From Basidiobolus meristosporus CBS 931.73 (taxonomy: Eukaryota; Basidiobolomycota; Basidiobolomycetes; Basidiobolales; Basidiobolaceae), in NCBI GenBank assembly GCA_002104905.1, contig MCFE01000557.1, positions 1-58,372 of the forward strand: 58,372 nucleotides of DNA, given 5' to 3'. The notes below the pieces were generated by a model. The model did not search any database, was not told the origin of the DNA, and saw only the letters and a program-made list of their open reading frames with translations. This document shows, one piece after another, positions 36,321 through 48,591 of this stretch (position 1 is its first letter; every line of letters begins with the position of its first letter). The position numbers and the translations under genes were made by a program.

Positions 36321-37886
36321 CTAGTTGTCAGGATCGATGGTAGATCCTCTCTTGATCTTACCCCAACCAATTAAACGCCAATGTTTGTCGATACGTCTGC
36401 TCAAAGCGATCTTCTCGCCAACTTCCGTACAGGCGGGATGGGTCAACATGATCTTGGCCAAATCACCCTTGACGCCCAAGACACGGCCACCGGAAGAGGT
36501 GGAGCCAATGTTTACCATGAGCACCTCACCCTTGGTAAGCTTTTGCACCTTGGTTTGCTTCTTGTCGTCAGTCTTGACACCAAGAAGACGTCTGAGAAGG
36601 AAGTAATTGATCTCGAGCTCGTAGTAGATGGCAGGGAGCTTGCCCACGGAGCCCAAAACCTGACCGACCAAACGATCGGCTCTGCATAGAGTGGGATCAA
36701 CCTTGGTACCAACACCGATCAACCCTCCGGGAACGGCGAATTTCAAGTCGTTTTGTTCGGCGAAAAGAGTGATGATCTTGGAGAGAATGGGCTTGCACAC
36801 CATTCTACCCTCGCTGTCCTTGGAGACAATACCGGGTCTGATTTCAATCTCGTCTCCGATCTTCAAAACACCATTGAGAATGGAACCACCAGCAACACCA
36901 CCCTTGAGGTCGTCAACCTCGGAACCGGGCTTGTTGACATCGAAGGATCTAATAACAATCATGCGTGGGTCAGTGGTGAAATCACGAATGGGGACCGGGA
37001 TCTTCTTGACGATGTATTCGTTGATGGCATCAATGTTGTATTTGAGCTGGGCTGAGATGGGAACGATGGGGGCACCATCGGCAACAGTACCCTTGACGAA
37101 CTGAAGAATGCTCTGGTAATGCTCTTCGGCGGCACTTTCTTTGATCAAATCGACCTTGTTTTGGAGGATGATGATGTGCTTCAACTTCATAATTTCGATA
37201 GCAGCCAAATGCTCACTAGTCTGAGGTTGAGGGCAAGATTCGTTACCGGCAATAAGAAGCAAGGCTGCGTCCATTACAGCGGCACCGTTTAACATAGTGG
37301 CCATAAGAATGTCGTGACCAGGGCAATCGACAAAGGAAACGTGACGAAGGAGCTTCATCATGCCTCCGCAGAATGGACGTTCGCAAGGGAAAGTCTCTTC
37401 TTTGTCACTACGGTAAGATCTATAACAACCAGGTCTGGGGCAATCCTCATTGTCACACTTGTAAACCTATTTTTACCGGGAAAAATGATTTAGAACGAGC
37501 AAACATAGGATGCTCTTAAAGGAAGGCTCTTTTACCTTGGCATTGGCATAACCCAACTTGATGGTAATGTTACGCTCGAGTTCATTCTTGAAACGAACGG
37601 TCTGTTTGATGATGAAAGTGTTAGGAAAGAAAAGGGCAAGCTAGTTATGACGGATATATGTACCTGTACACCGGAGATGGCCTTGACAACGGTAGATTTA
37701 CCGTGAGCTACGTGGCCAATGGTACCTGTAAAATGCAGGAAAAAGTAGTTGAGCAAGTCATGTTCAAGTCTACGAAAGACGGTGGGTAAAAATACCAATA
37801 TTGATGGTAGCTTGGCGGGAGATGACCTCTGGGGAGAGGGGATTGAGAGTAGTCAGATCTATCTGGACAGCTTCAGTTTGAGCCAT
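36321..37886 (-). CDS. GCD11: Translation initiation factor eIF2 gamma
   Basis: GTP-binding core of eIF2, which delivers initiator Met-tRNA to the 40S subunit. Four exons; the start is [20 protein letters not shown] at 37886. Exon 2 carries the G1 motif [16 protein letters not shown]. Exon 4 starts at 37466 with [15 protein letters not shown], the eIF2-gamma zinc ribbon, then [20 protein letters not shown] (G3). G4 is ILQNKVDLI. Domain II includes [20 protein letters not shown], and the end is [15 protein letters not shown]. The CxxC ribbon insertion and AHGKST distinguish it from eEF1A. It converges on RPS11, with ~200 bp between stops. Confidence 0.97.
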
Positions 37887-38253
37887 GTTGAATTACTCCT
37901 AACAACAAACCAAATCTATGGCGAAAGGAAGAGAAAGACAGGAAGCTGAAAAAAGACTTTTTTTCCTAGAGGAACTCTCAGCAGGGATCCCACTAAGTAG
38001 CTTTGATCAAATCAACAAAATTAATGAATTTGGAAGTAAAAAAAAATCCCATTCAACATATCAATTAACGAAAGTGACTTATTAGGTGACGTACTCATGG
38101 GTTGGTAAATCAAAATTGCTTTTTGTTGCTTTGAAATTTTTCTCGTTTTTTTCCATCTACTCAATCCTTACTCAGTAGCATGTTTATTGTGGAGAGTGCT
38201 TACTAATTCTACATAATTTATGAGGAGATCGGGGCCAACATCCGGCGATATGC
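37887..38253. other. Intergenic region eIF2-gamma / PRMT5
   Basis: eIF2-gamma promoter on the left end, 3' region of PRMT5 on the right. AT-rich, no gene seen. Confidence 0.4.
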
Positions 38254-40252
38254 CTACAGGCCTATCCACGACGATCTACCGTCACAATTGTGGATGGGTG
38301 TGGTATGGATGATGGTATCCTTCTGATCATCTGGTGATGGCATGGTGACCGTTATCGCCCATTCATACCAGACTTTGCGTTGGTCCGTGAGGCGCCATAT
38401 ATGAGTTTCCACTTTGGCGCCACGGGGAACTTGAACGGGGATTTCTATCGGGAAGTATATGGGGAACCAGCTAAACATCGTGGGTGTATGGGTGTCTGGA
38501 TGAATACTAATATCAACGCTCTTGTATAATTCTGAATCGAAATATCCCGCGAGGCCGTGGAGTAAGCCACCACTCGTACAGGTGAACGTGTTGTGGGAGT
38601 ACCGGACATTATGGAGGTTGTTGGTTGGATGTCCCTCGTCATCCATGTGAACATGAGGGTTGGGGTGAACAAAATCCCATACTTTTTGAGGTGCAGCCAG
38701 TTCTTGGACAGCCTTAAACATGACCACGTACGGGGTTTCCAAGTTTTTGCGGTCTTTGTAGTTGCTGGCTTCTTTGTGTAACTTGGCCGAGGACAAGGGA
38801 GATACATAGGCAGAATAGGAGCGTGGAATGGAGATGCCGTCCGGCTTCAAGAATTTCTGGACGCCGTCCAAGCATTCTGGTGACAGCTCGTTATCTCCGA
38901 AGGATCCCAGGAGCTCGCTGACAAGTATATCTGCTAACTCTGGTGCCTTCCACTTCCTCATGTCCTCAAAAACCACTTGGACTTGATCACCCCAAATCTT
39001 CTCTTTTGTGGCTTGGAGGGTGACAAATGCATTTCTGTTCTTTTCCACGGCATAAAGCTTGACCTTCCGCTGCGCCTTCTCCGCTGCCCGCAAACAGCAT
39101 TGTACCAGTGGGCCACGGGGTCCGGCACCGACAACCATGATCACCGTGGTGGTGTCAGATTCGGGGGGAACCCGATCCAGAAGGGCGTGGTATACGGCTT
39201 TCTCGTATTGGACATACTTCATCGGGCATTGTTCAAACACCTCGTATGTCGAAGACTCCAGATTGTCCATCAACGGCTGGAGTGGTGCTTGCAAGCAGTC
39301 CTCATAGCCATCGGCGTGCTGCTCCAGAAGCGTGGGCTCGGGCTTGGTGCGATTCAGATACTTCAAATATTGAAGATAGTTCGACTCCTGATCTTGGTCA
39401 AATAGCTGGTCATCTTCGCCGGCAAGTATGAAGTAAGGATTGAACCGAAAGAGTTGGTTGATGAAATGCTGATGCTTTTTGCTGAGTACGGGGTATCCTT
39501 TGGCATTCATTGTGAAGATGTTGGTTGGAACAATAACCGCCCGAATTGGCTCAGAAAGCCATCTTTGAAGGATCTCGTCCTCGGGGAGCACTTCGGTCAA
39601 TTCAAGGGTAATTCCGAGAGATGAGTTGTGATTACATAAAGTACGTAGTTGGTTCCATTTTGACCAGGTGTCGTGCTCGGATAAAGGAAGAAGGGGAACT
39701 CGAATCCACATCCCGGAAAAACGTAATAAATCGATTGTGCTATTAACACAGCGTGCGAAATTAGCAATTGTGTCGATATTCGCAACACTTGGGAACAAAA
39801 TCGCTGATACGCCATTATACGAGGCCCATTCCACTTGCTGCTTGAAAGCCTATTGGCGAGATAGTAGTTAGTAAGTCGAAGAGGTTTTTTCAATCGGGGT
39901 GGTGAGCAATACTTGTTCAAAAGATATGCGGGAGCCGAAATCGGCCTGTTCAAATTCGATCCAATCAGAGATTTGGGCGACTATGTTTTCAGCCGAGACT
40001 ACAAAAGCCATGAGTGAGGTGCACTTGAAGGTGAGTCTTAGAGGAAAAAGATTTACAGGAGCTCTTGATGATCAGATCTTCTTCAGTAAAAGGCTTTGGT
40101 TCTGAGAAAGCAGGCTTACTGTGCTTCGCATCCGAATGCACGATCTTGGTGACAATGAAATGGAATCCACCTTGTTTAGCTACTTCGAGGGCTTCTTCAA
40201 GATTTCTGACTTGTTGAGGCAAACAACCAATGGAAAGGGTTTGATTTGACAT
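38254..40252 (-). CDS. PRMT5: Type II arginine methyltransferase PRMT5/Skb1
   Basis: Forms symmetric dimethylarginine on histones and spliceosomal Sm proteins. Start MSNQTLSIGCLPQQV at 40252. The first intron uses the distant acceptor just before FSAENIVAQISDWIEFEQ, restoring frame. A further intron precedes the main exon (38254 to ~39850), which holds the TIM barrel (MEWASYNGVSAILFPSVAN). The SAM site is VIMVVGAGPRGPLVQCCLRA with YAVEKNRNA. The double-E loop is VSELLGSFGDNELSPECLDG. The C-terminus carries LLHGLAGYFDSELY, FSWFPIYFPIE and the family ending GRSSWIGL. No catalytic residue appears missing. Confidence 0.95.
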
Positions 40253-41464
40253 TGTCCACGAACTCTACGGACCAGACAACACGCTTCGTGGAAAATAAGC
40301 AAAAAGTGAGAGCTTGTACAGTAGGAATGGCTAAATCCACTCACAAATTGCTCCGGTGATCCGATCCGAAAATAAGAAATAAAATGAATACGGATTGGCA
40401 TTGGCATTGCAAAAAAGGTCACAACACATTCCTACGGTGGTATATTGGTGGAGATCTGTGATTGAAGCACTGTGGTGTAAACAAACGATAGAGTGGCAGT
40501 GGAAGGTCTGGGATCAACTGCGATCATCTTTCAGGGCTCAATTGCTCCGGAACGATACTGATGAAGACATTTCGGAGAAGAGGTGGTCGATGGGTTCGGG
40601 TAATGCCCAGAGGCTTTTCCCGGTGAGAGAGTGCATGTGTGGGTCTGGTCCGAATGTTGACTTCTTTTTGACCAGCAAGAACATGATGGCTATCATCGGC
40701 AACAATAGGGCCTATCCACTGTTAATGGCTCAGTAAAAGATGCTTCTTTTTGGTGGGAATCGATGTATACAGCGTTGTCTTTGATGCAGATGGAGATGAG
40801 CTCATACACAGCAACCATAAATCCTGCTACTCCGAAGCTTCCATGATGGTAAACATTGATGATAATTGAAATATACTTGTAGTCGCCGTATTGCCTTCCA
40901 TGTAATTTTGGTGAGCATCGGCGATAACCGAATGATGTTAGTCCTGGTATTTGGTATTTTCCCTTTCATATCAATTGGTATTTTCCCTTTCAAATCAGCC
41001 GTTAAATATGAGTTCACACCGACCAACTTTATCCGTGGTTTATTTGTTAACCATGCAATATGAGTTTATTTCTCTTCGAATGCGATTAATTTCATTCCTT
41101 GCATTGTAACAGTGCGCCTTTCAAGCATTCTTGCTACTACCTTAAATTCATCCACTGGTCGTACTAGAGAGATGACGGAGTAACAATGAGCCTGGAAGCA
41201 GAGGTACATCGGAGGGTCTTGGCGATGGTGAGTGTATGATAACCATGCATCTTACAAGTGCTAATAGATAAAGGTGGAACATTGTAATAAATATATAATT
41301 CAAGGTTGAAACGCAACCAATTTATTTCATCAAGGTTCTCCAGCTTCTACATTTCCTGTATCGAACCGACATACCTTTACACACAGTGCTGATAAGGATA
41401 TATTCGATTTACACTCGTGGCACAATGATGAATGTGTCTTCTGGTAGCAGCCGAAACTTTCGGC
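40253..41464. other. Gene-free stretch between PRMT5 and transporter pseudogene
   Basis: The left part is the PRMT5 promoter region. The rest shows only short accidental reading frames. A 16-bp near-direct repeat 'ggtattttccctttca' occurs at about 40950-40990. Confidence 0.4.
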
Positions 41465-41472
41465 TATAAATA
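41465..41472 (+). promoter_or_regulatory. TATA box of transporter copy 1
   Basis: TATAAATA lies 48 bp before the ATG at 41520. The same layout is present before the intact copy. Confidence 0.6.
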
Positions 41473-41519
41473 TCTCGCTAGGCATTGCTCACTTGGTCAG
41501 CTTTAAACTTACTACTGCA

Positions 41520-42780
41520 ATGAGGTTCAATTCTCCAATGGCGCAAGTCATGTTGGTTGGCTTTGCATGTTTCTTTTGCCTGGGAATGTACAATGTAATC
41601 AACAGTTTGGGTGCTGGTGGTCAGATGGACGACAACACCACCAAGAATGGAAATGTCGCTCTTTATGCCTGTTTCTCAATCTTCGGCGTGTTTGGTGGCG
41701 CCATTTACAACGTCCTTGTAGGGCGCTGGACAATGTTTTGCGGTGGCCTTACTTACGCGCTGTACTCCGGCTCTCTCGTATACTATAGTAACACCAAGGA
41801 GCCAGCCTTTGTCATCGTAGCCAGCGCCATTCTAGGAGTCGGTGCTGGTATGTTCTGGACTGTTCAAGGGGCGATCATGATGTTGTACCCATCCGAAAAT
41901 CAGAAAGGCCGAGCAGTCGGCATTTTCTGGATTATTTTCAACATGGGGGCCGTTCTCGGCTCGTTCATTCCATTCGGCCTTAACTTTAATTCTACAGCGG
42001 CCAAAGTGAACACTGCCACCCACTACGTGTTGATGGTGCTAATGGTCATTGGTGCTTTACTCGGCTTGGGCCTGATTCCCCTTGAGAAGGTGGTTCGTGA
42101 GGATGGCTCCCGTGTACAGGTGTCCAAATTCGAGAATGTGGGTAGTGAAATCATTGAGATTCTCAAGTTAATAAAGAGCAAGAATATGCTTCTACTTCTA
42201 TCATTGTGTGTTACATCCAACTGGTTTTACTCTTATCAGTACAGTGCAGTCAACGGAGTCCTCTTTAATGTTCGCACCCGCTCTTTCAATAGTGCTTTTT
42301 ATTGGGGCTCTCAGATGATTGGATCCCATAGTGTGGGCCTGTTGCTTGATAACCCCAAACTTCAGCCCTCTACGGATTGTCACTGGTGGCAGTCCTAACA
42401 ACAGTAATCTGGGGTGGTGGCCTTGCTCTACAGCTGCAATACACTCGGGAGGACCATCCTAAAGATATCGATTTCAACAACGGTCTAGGTTGAGGAAGCA
42501 AGTTTGCACTGTACGTATTCTATGGATTTTTGGATGCCGTTCTACAAACCTATGCCTATTGGTTGATGGGGGCTCTTTCCAACGGAAAGCCATGTTCTTG
42601 CCCGTTACGCTGGGTACTACAAAGCGCTTCAATCGGCAGGCGCGGCTATTGCCTGGGACATTGATGCCAAAAGCACTGGTTTCCTAAGCACGGTTTCTCT
42701 CCCCTTCGCCTATCTGCTTGCCAGGAATGTCAGACACCTCTGCAGTGGACCCCGAGAAGATTGAGATGGAGAGAGCCTAA
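41520..42780 (+). pseudogene. UNC93-like MFS transporter, decayed copy
   Basis: Homologous to the intact gene at 44445-45857. The first ~290 codons are open, beginning MRFNSPMAQVMLVGFACFFC, with INSLGAGGQMDDNTTKNGN and FWTVQGAIMMLYPSENQKGR. After SHSVGLLLDNP the frame is lost. Further fragments of the family lie in different frames downstream: IWGGGLALQLQYT, then YGFLDAVLQTYAYWLMGAL, then LARYAGYYKALQSAGAAIAW. These are joined by small deletions and frameshifts, ending at a stop near 42780. A fresh or ongoing pseudogenisation is likely because the promoter and N-terminal half are well kept. Confidence 0.85.
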
Positions 42781-44388
42781 ATCAGTTATTGTTCTGATCA
42801 CCGTCAATGATTCATCAATAAACCAGAGTTATTTAACTAAAAAGATTGAGAAAAATTTAGTATTCACCACAACACAAATCCAAGAGACATAATTTACATA
42901 TGCTTGCTTATGAAGTACCATTATTGAAAACAATATGATGATTGCTATGGTATAATGGATATACCCAGCAAGTCTATTTCTCAGCCTTTGAAATAATATC
43001 CAGCAAGTCTATTTATTATTGGGTTTTTCTTGAGTAAGGCATTCCTTCTCTTCTTATATGTTTCCACACTTTCCTGCCCTCAGCATGTACTGTTGGTTGC
43101 CTTTATATTGCCATTGATTGGCTTGTCACCTATTTTGTTTGTATATCTCCAGGTTCTACTTTTCTGATGACTAAATGAATTTGTGGTAAGTTTGCTGTTT
43201 GTTACATTAAAATCTGTTAGAACCTTCATTCTTGTGCTAATGATGTCATATTGTATCTCCCAGCACAATCATAACATTAGCTCGCAAGTACTGATGTTAT
43301 GTCAATGCACTATTGAGTTAACATATATTTCTACAAGTCCACCAAATCTTTCTCAACACCCACTCTGAATCTGTTAACAATAGTGCTTTCAGTGATAAAG
43401 TTGCAATTGATGATGGAAGCACAGGAGATTTCACAGTTGCTGACCTGGATGGTATAGCTAGTTAGAAGTTGATCTAAAGACATCAAGTAATTGGTATTGT
43501 TTAGATACTAGACTAGTTATTGCAACAGAATCAGTAAGTATCATCTAACCCTAAGCTCACTCATACGAGGGATTAATTGATTATGATCTACTGTTTCCTC
43601 CAGTCCAACTAACTATGAACATGTTAGCTACATCGATGTAAATAACGTTTTGTTCGAGAGATGTAAAATACTAAACTGAGATACAAGATATCTGATATCC
43701 TACGTTAATAGTGTATATCTCATACTTTACGCCAGAGACAAATGACCTTTTCGTCACAAACCCATAGTTGAAGGAAACGTTTCTTTGACGGTAAAGCGAT
43801 AACAAAACTCAGACGGTGCTCCACTTTCTAACCATCTTTACAGGCGAGTCAAAGTGCGTTGAGCTATACCAGACTCTAAAAGTTAATCCGAACTCTAATT
43901 CTCTCAAGGTCATCTTCACCCTGGTTTTCCCAATGCCCCTTGGAAAGCCTCATTAGTTGGCTTGCTTACAGCCAGCAAAGGCACGTTGACGAAGAGAAGG
44001 CTTTAACAAAGTGACTCAGCAAATCCCAAAAAACCTGAAATTCCTACCTCGTAGGTAGTACACAAGTGTTAGACTACAAAGTATTACATGCAAGTGTATC
44101 CGTTCCTACTAAGGAATATCTTCTCTGATATGGTAACCAACGATCGAACTAGAGGGTGGCGGAAAGAATACTATCATTATGAGGAGTGGCGGCAAGAACG
44201 CTTTCATTCGTGGCGAAGGATAGTCCATTCCATGTGATCCTGTTATGGTATATCTGGCGAGAAGGGGAATCAACCAAAAATGGAGGGCGTCGCTTCGGAG
44301 ACGAAATACACATCCGTTTGCAGTAAGCGCTCTAGTTTGGTAAAGGATTGTGGAGAAAGCCATCGCCATAATCGTCGTGGACTGTGCC
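42781..44388. other. Gene-free stretch between the two transporter copies
   Basis: AT-rich with no recognisable gene. Minor features are a repeated 'ccagcaagtctattt' near 42967-43013 and an imperfect ~31-bp tandem repeat (gtggcgg-aagaa) near 44154-44215. A telomere-like 'ctaaccctaa' occurs at about 43545. Confidence 0.4.
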
Positions 44389-44396
44389 TATAAAAA
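44389..44396 (+). promoter_or_regulatory. TATA box of transporter copy 2
   Basis: TATAAAAA lies 49 bp before the ATG at 44445, in the sequence 'gtgcctataaaaaggcc'. Confidence 0.6.
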
Positions 44397-44444
44397 GGCC
44401 TCTCTGGCATATCCATTACACACTATTCTCTCTTCAAACTTGAT

Positions 44445-45857
44445 ATGTCATCTTTTTTCAACTACGACCTGTCAAAGGTCAAGATTGGCAGCTGGCGCTA
44501 CAATAGACCCCTGACCCAGGTGATATTGATTGGCTTCGTGTGCTTCTGTTGCCCCGGTATGTTCAATTGTATCAACGGTATGGGTGCTGGTGGTCAGATG
44601 GCCGGTAATACCGCAACAAATGGAAACGTCGCTCTTTACTGTACCTTTGCTGTTTTCGGTGTCTTCGGTGGTGCTTTTTACAACACTTTTGGAATCCGTC
44701 TTTGCTTGTTATTCGGAGGCGCCACTTATACGATTTACGCCGGTTCCTTGCTCTACATGCAAAAGCACAGTTATGTAATCGACAAGGTCACCTATAATAC
44801 ACCAGGGGCTGAAGCGTTCGTGATTACTGCGTCCGCCATCCTTGGTATCGGTGCTGGTATTCTCTGGACTGCTCAAGGTGTGATCATGATGTCTTACCCC
44901 CCGGAAAATGAAAAAGGTAGAAGCGTTGCTATCTTCTGGGTTATCTTCAATTTGGGAGGTGTGATGGGTGCTTGGATTCCTTTCGGTATTGAGTACAACA
45001 ACCCACATGGTGGTAGTAGCTACAGCACCTATGTTGCCTTTTTGTGTATCATGTGTTGCGGTGCTGCCATGGGAATGCTGCTTCTTCCGCCCGAGAAGGT
45101 TATCCGTGACGATGGTTCCCGCGTACAGGTCGACAAGTTCGAAAATGCCTTCGTGGAAGCCAAGGAGATTTTAAAGCTCTTTTTGGACAAAAACATGCTG
45201 CTGTTGACTCCTATCTCTGTTGCTTCCAACTGGTTTTACACATACCAATTCAATTGTATTAACGGTGCCATGTTCGACAGTCGCTCCAACTCATTCAACA
45301 ATGCCTTCTATTGGTTCTTCCAGATGGTTGGTGCTATGCTCATCGGATGGTTCCTCGATTCGAAGAAGTATGGCCGTCGTACTAGAGCCATTTATGGCTT
45401 ACTCGGTGTTTACGCCTGTATCATGATTGTGTGGGGAGGCGGTTTGGGCATGCAAGTTCAATATAGCCGTTACTCTCTGGCCCATGATCATTTGGAGAAG
45501 AACATCGATATGCTACGTGACAAAAGTACCTACTGGCCTATCTGGGTTCTCTACTCATGTTACGGATTGCTTGACGCCTCTACACAGTCATACGCCTACT
45601 GGATTATGGGTGCCATGACGAACGACTCATCCATGCTTGCCCGTTACGGTGGATACTATAAGGGTGTTCAGTCTGCTGGTGCAGCCATTGCTTGGAGAAT
45701 TGACGCAGTCAAAGCTCCCTTCATTGCTGAGTTCGCTATTGCTTGGGGTCTTTTGGTGTTTGCCTTCCCATTCACCTTCTATATTGCCAAGAATGTCAAA
45801 GAAACTAATAATACCGACGAGGAGTCGAAGGACGTGAAGCAAGTTACTGCCGAATAA
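44445..45857 (+). CDS. UNC93-like (DUF895) MFS-type membrane transporter
   Basis: A single-exon protein of 470 residues with about eleven to twelve hydrophobic segments. The first is LTQVILIGFVCFCCPGMFNC, followed by the family loop INGMGAGGQMAGNTATNGN. FGVFGGAFYNTFGIRLCLLF, ILGIGAGILWTAQGVIMMSY and EKGRSVAIFWVIFNLGGVMG match fungal UNC93-like proteins. The central cytosolic loop reads REDGSRVQVDKFEN-like RDDGSRVQVDKFENAF. The C-terminal tail is acidic (NTDEESKDVKQVTAE). Substrate is unknown for the fungal members. It is the intact partner of the pseudogene at 41520. It is also the last conventional gene before the telomere. Confidence 0.88.
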   Translation: MSSFFNYDLSKVKIGSWRYNRPLTQVILIGFVCFCCPGMFNCINGMGAGGQMAGNTATNGNVALYCTFAVFGVFGGAFYNTFGIRLCLLFGGATYTIYAGSLLYMQKHSYVIDKVTYNTPGAEAFVITASAILGIGAGILWTAQGVIMMSYPPENEKGRSVAIFWVIFNLGGVMGAWIPFGIEYNNPHGGSSYSTYVAFLCIMCCGAAMGMLLLPPEKVIRDDGSRVQVDKFENAFVEAKEILKLFLDKNMLLLTPISVASNWFYTYQFNCINGAMFDSRSNSFNNAFYWFFQMVGAMLIGWFLDSKKYGRRTRAIYGLLGVYACIMIVWGGGLGMQVQYSRYSLAHDHLEKNIDMLRDKSTYWPIWVLYSCYGLLDASTQSYAYWIMGAMTNDSSMLARYGGYYKGVQSAGAAIAWRIDAVKAPFIAEFAIAWGLLVFAFPFTFYIAKNVKETNNTDEESKDVKQVTAE

Positions 45858-46584
45858 GCTAGAGAAATTCGATATTATTGTAAAAAGAGAAGACCATAAT
45901 CACGATCAATAAACTCTCCAATATTTTGATTAGACGAACCAGTAGAACCTGTCAATCCAGCTTAGTCGATCCGTTCAATCCAGTTCAGTAGATCCAGTCT
46001 ATCCAGCTTATTTGCCATAATCAGTAGATTTCTATCACATGCCCTGAGTGGTAAATCCCTGGAATTTGGCACTTTCAGTGGCTTCTTGTTTGGAATCCAG
46101 AATTCACCTGAGCTTCTTGTTTAGGATGCAGAATGATCCTTGCTGCTCATCCTGGCCATTGATCCTGGGGTTTCTCATTCTCACACGCGGATATATAAAT
46201 CAGGCGCCAATTGAGAAGTGGCTTGATCATGATCACTATCTAAGCATGTCTATAGTTTACAACGTGATGTTTGTAGTTAAAATTGTTAGTTTTGATCCAC
46301 TCAAGGTTCGTTTGATGATCGTCCTATATATGTAGTATCACTAGTCTGTATTTGGTAGCGAGTTGGTCATTTGAGGCTGCTCGCGCTAGACGAATATCAC
46401 AAGTTTATGTAGCGAGAGAGGCGTATAAGATAGGCCTTGGATTGTTGGTAAACAAATTTAATTCCGCAAAAAATCCAGCCAAGCCTTGTGTGGTAGTGCT
46501 GGTGCTAAAGAAATGCGGGAAGATGAATTGGTGCTACAGGCCTGATATTATAATCCGATAATATCGCATTTGCTGATGACCGTA

Positions 46585-46645
46585 TATACCACACTCAGCT
46601 ATATGCCACACTCAGCTATATACCACACTCAGCTATATGCCACAT
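46585..46645. repeat. 20-bp tandem repeat
   Basis: Three to four copies of 'accacactcagctatat(a/g)' in tandem. Confidence 0.85.
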
Positions 46646-47055
46646 TCATCACAGAGTGCCGGTAACCATTGACCGCATAGAATCAGCGTTAAGATTAAAA
46701 TCAAGCTTGTAAATGAGGCTTAATTGAGCGATGTAGCATTCGCTTCAGAATCAGCCACTATGATTTGAGGCTTCGTTTCTAGAATTCCATGATCGAGGGT
46801 AAAGGTTGCTATGTTGAGCAAAGCCAGTCATATCCCTGACTGCTTCCCATAAGTATCTTGGTCAGAACTCCCAAAACCGTTCAATAAGCCACTACACTGT
46901 TGTAGATTAGTAGTGCATACAATTATTGGAGTGGTTCGACCTCCAACTCCGACCATTTTTTCTTGTTGATTGGATAGAGGTGCACCAGCAATTTGGAGTT
47001 CACCTCGTGGCTTTACGCTCCAGAATGTCAGGCAACAGTCGAAATGGCTTAATCT

Positions 47056-47094
47056 AATTACCAATCGAATTATCAATCGAATTACCAATCGAGT
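47056..47094. repeat. 15-bp tandem repeat
   Basis: Three copies of 'attaccaatcgaatt' with single-base changes. Confidence 0.75.
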
Positions 47095-47277
47095 TAGTCT
47101 AAATATAGTTATGTCCTAAGCTGCCAATTATTATTGTTGTTGAGTCCCATTTTAGGGAATAATTTCCGCATCACAGTGTGAAATACTTGGAATCACGGAC
47201 CAATTACCACATAGTAACAGTCGCTCCCCAACTTACCTGGACCTGTCCGCATATTTTCCTGGCCAAATAGCATCCAG

Positions 47278-47374
47278 ACTGTGTAGTAGCCAATATCAGA
47301 AACATGCGTAGAAGTGTGTAGTGCCCAATATCAGAAACATGCGTAGAAGTGTGTAGTGCCCAATATCAGAAACA
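47278..47374. repeat. 35-bp tandem repeat
   Basis: Nearly three copies of a unit containing 'tgtgtagtgcccaatatcag' and 'aaacatgcgtagaag'. The last copy runs directly into 'aacactaaccctaacac', a short telomere-like tract. Confidence 0.85.
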
Positions 47375-48117
47375 CTAACCCTAACACTGTTGCAGGATAC
47401 ACGGAATCTTGAGTGAGCACTCAAAACATGATTCGATATTATTCAGAGTGTGACGATAGTCGCTACAGTTGATGAGAGGTGCTAAAATATCCACGCAATT
47501 CTTATGAACGCTTGCTCAATAGCCGAATACCTAAGCTCTTTGACAAGTTATTAAACATCTACCAAGGATTTAGGTAGTAAGATATGGGCTAGCTCTTTGA
47601 ACTCACGATGTTTTGGAGGTTATGAAACCTTATAAACCCGTTTCATAGTGTATACATTGATCCCTTCATGAAACGTTCTTACCTTTCTTAAACTAACTGG
47701 TGGGTAGTTCAACCTGTCTAGTCCTCTAACTCGCATTTAGGACCGTGCCAAATCTTACATCAAGTTGGAGATATTACATAATTTACGTAATACACCAATT
47801 GGCTGACATATATGGATTATCGATGTTTGATGGAATGGTTGGGAATATTGAAACTGGCAGTGGGTGCTTGAAATCGCTTCATAGCACTTGTTACTTAGCG
47901 CCTAATAACCCTTTCAGCTCAATAAGTCTCTATGGCATATATTGTTGTAAATCTTGCTTTGATATTGCAATATTAACATTTGCTTGGGTCCTAGTATTTG
48001 AGCTTTATCCTTTTTGGTCCAAATCTGTAGCCAGGATATACTTGCAATATGCAATCATCTAATATAAGAACATGCAAATAGAGTTGTATAATATTAAGTC
48101 TCCCTTCCTTTAGTTTC

Positions 48118-48450
48118 TGTTGTAAAAATTCGTAATTCCACCTAAATATTCACCTAACTTAGTCACTTAGATCATTACCCTCAAATCCTAGAGAATACTG
48201 ACCAAATTCCTTGTTGGGATTTACTTAGAATATTTACCCAGAACATGAAAATTAGATATGTTGTCCAAACAGCCCCAAACTTTGCACACACGCTCTTGGG
48301 ACCCTCCTTAACCTATTCTACGTGCTTGTAATGCCAAGACCATGTAAAAGTATAAATACTACTTTTACATTCAATAAATCATTAAGTGAAGACCAAATAA
48401 TGTACTTGTTCTCCCAAATCACTTCTAATATCTCCAAGACTCTTACAACA
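48118..48450 (+). mobile_element. Solo LTR (copia-like family), copy A
   Basis: 333 bp beginning TGTTGTAAAAATTCG and ending TCTTACAACA. It is flanked on both sides by a perfect 5-bp target duplication GTTTC (48113-48117 and 48451-48455). It contains a TATA-like 'aagtataaata'. It is the same family as copies B and C and as the two LTRs of the complete element on the opposite strand. Confidence 0.9.
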
Positions 48451-48591
48451 GTTTCAACTCCCTGAGGTTGCTCTAGATGCTGTTCTACAGGCTAAAGATC
48501 CCCAGCTAGGTTTTGAGTTGCTGAACAAAGTTCTCTTTGTACAGACTCTGACAGATTCCAATGAACAGCTATATCTCCCTCATCAATCTGT
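48451..48591 (+). mobile_element. Possible retroelement pol fragment
   Basis: One frame is open from the solo LTR to the next LTR fragment and reads LPEVALDAVLQAKDPQLGFE then NKVLFVQTLTDSNEQLYLP. The style resembles the RNase H/integrase linker of Ty3/gypsy polyproteins, but it is short and the family is uncertain. Confidence 0.35.

Larger units (their letters stand above)
45858..48117. other. Gene-poor subtelomeric stretch with minisatellites
   Basis: No convincing gene. It contains short repeats of 'gatccagt(c/t)' type near 45950-46010 and the three tandem arrays listed separately. A telomere-like 'ctaaccctaac' lies at 47375-47385. Confidence 0.5.

Noticed and set aside
38977-39405. 142-codon plus-strand frame inside PRMT5
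   Set aside because: Antisense to the conserved methyltransferase core; no independent start context or motif.
39990-40080. Frameshift in PRMT5 after DLIIKSS
   Set aside because: Using the acceptor just before FSAEN instead of the nearer one restores the frame with a normal 58-base intron.
47745-48062. 105-codon frame in the gene-poor subtelomere
   Set aside because: No homology, AT-rich composition and no promoter or intron signals.
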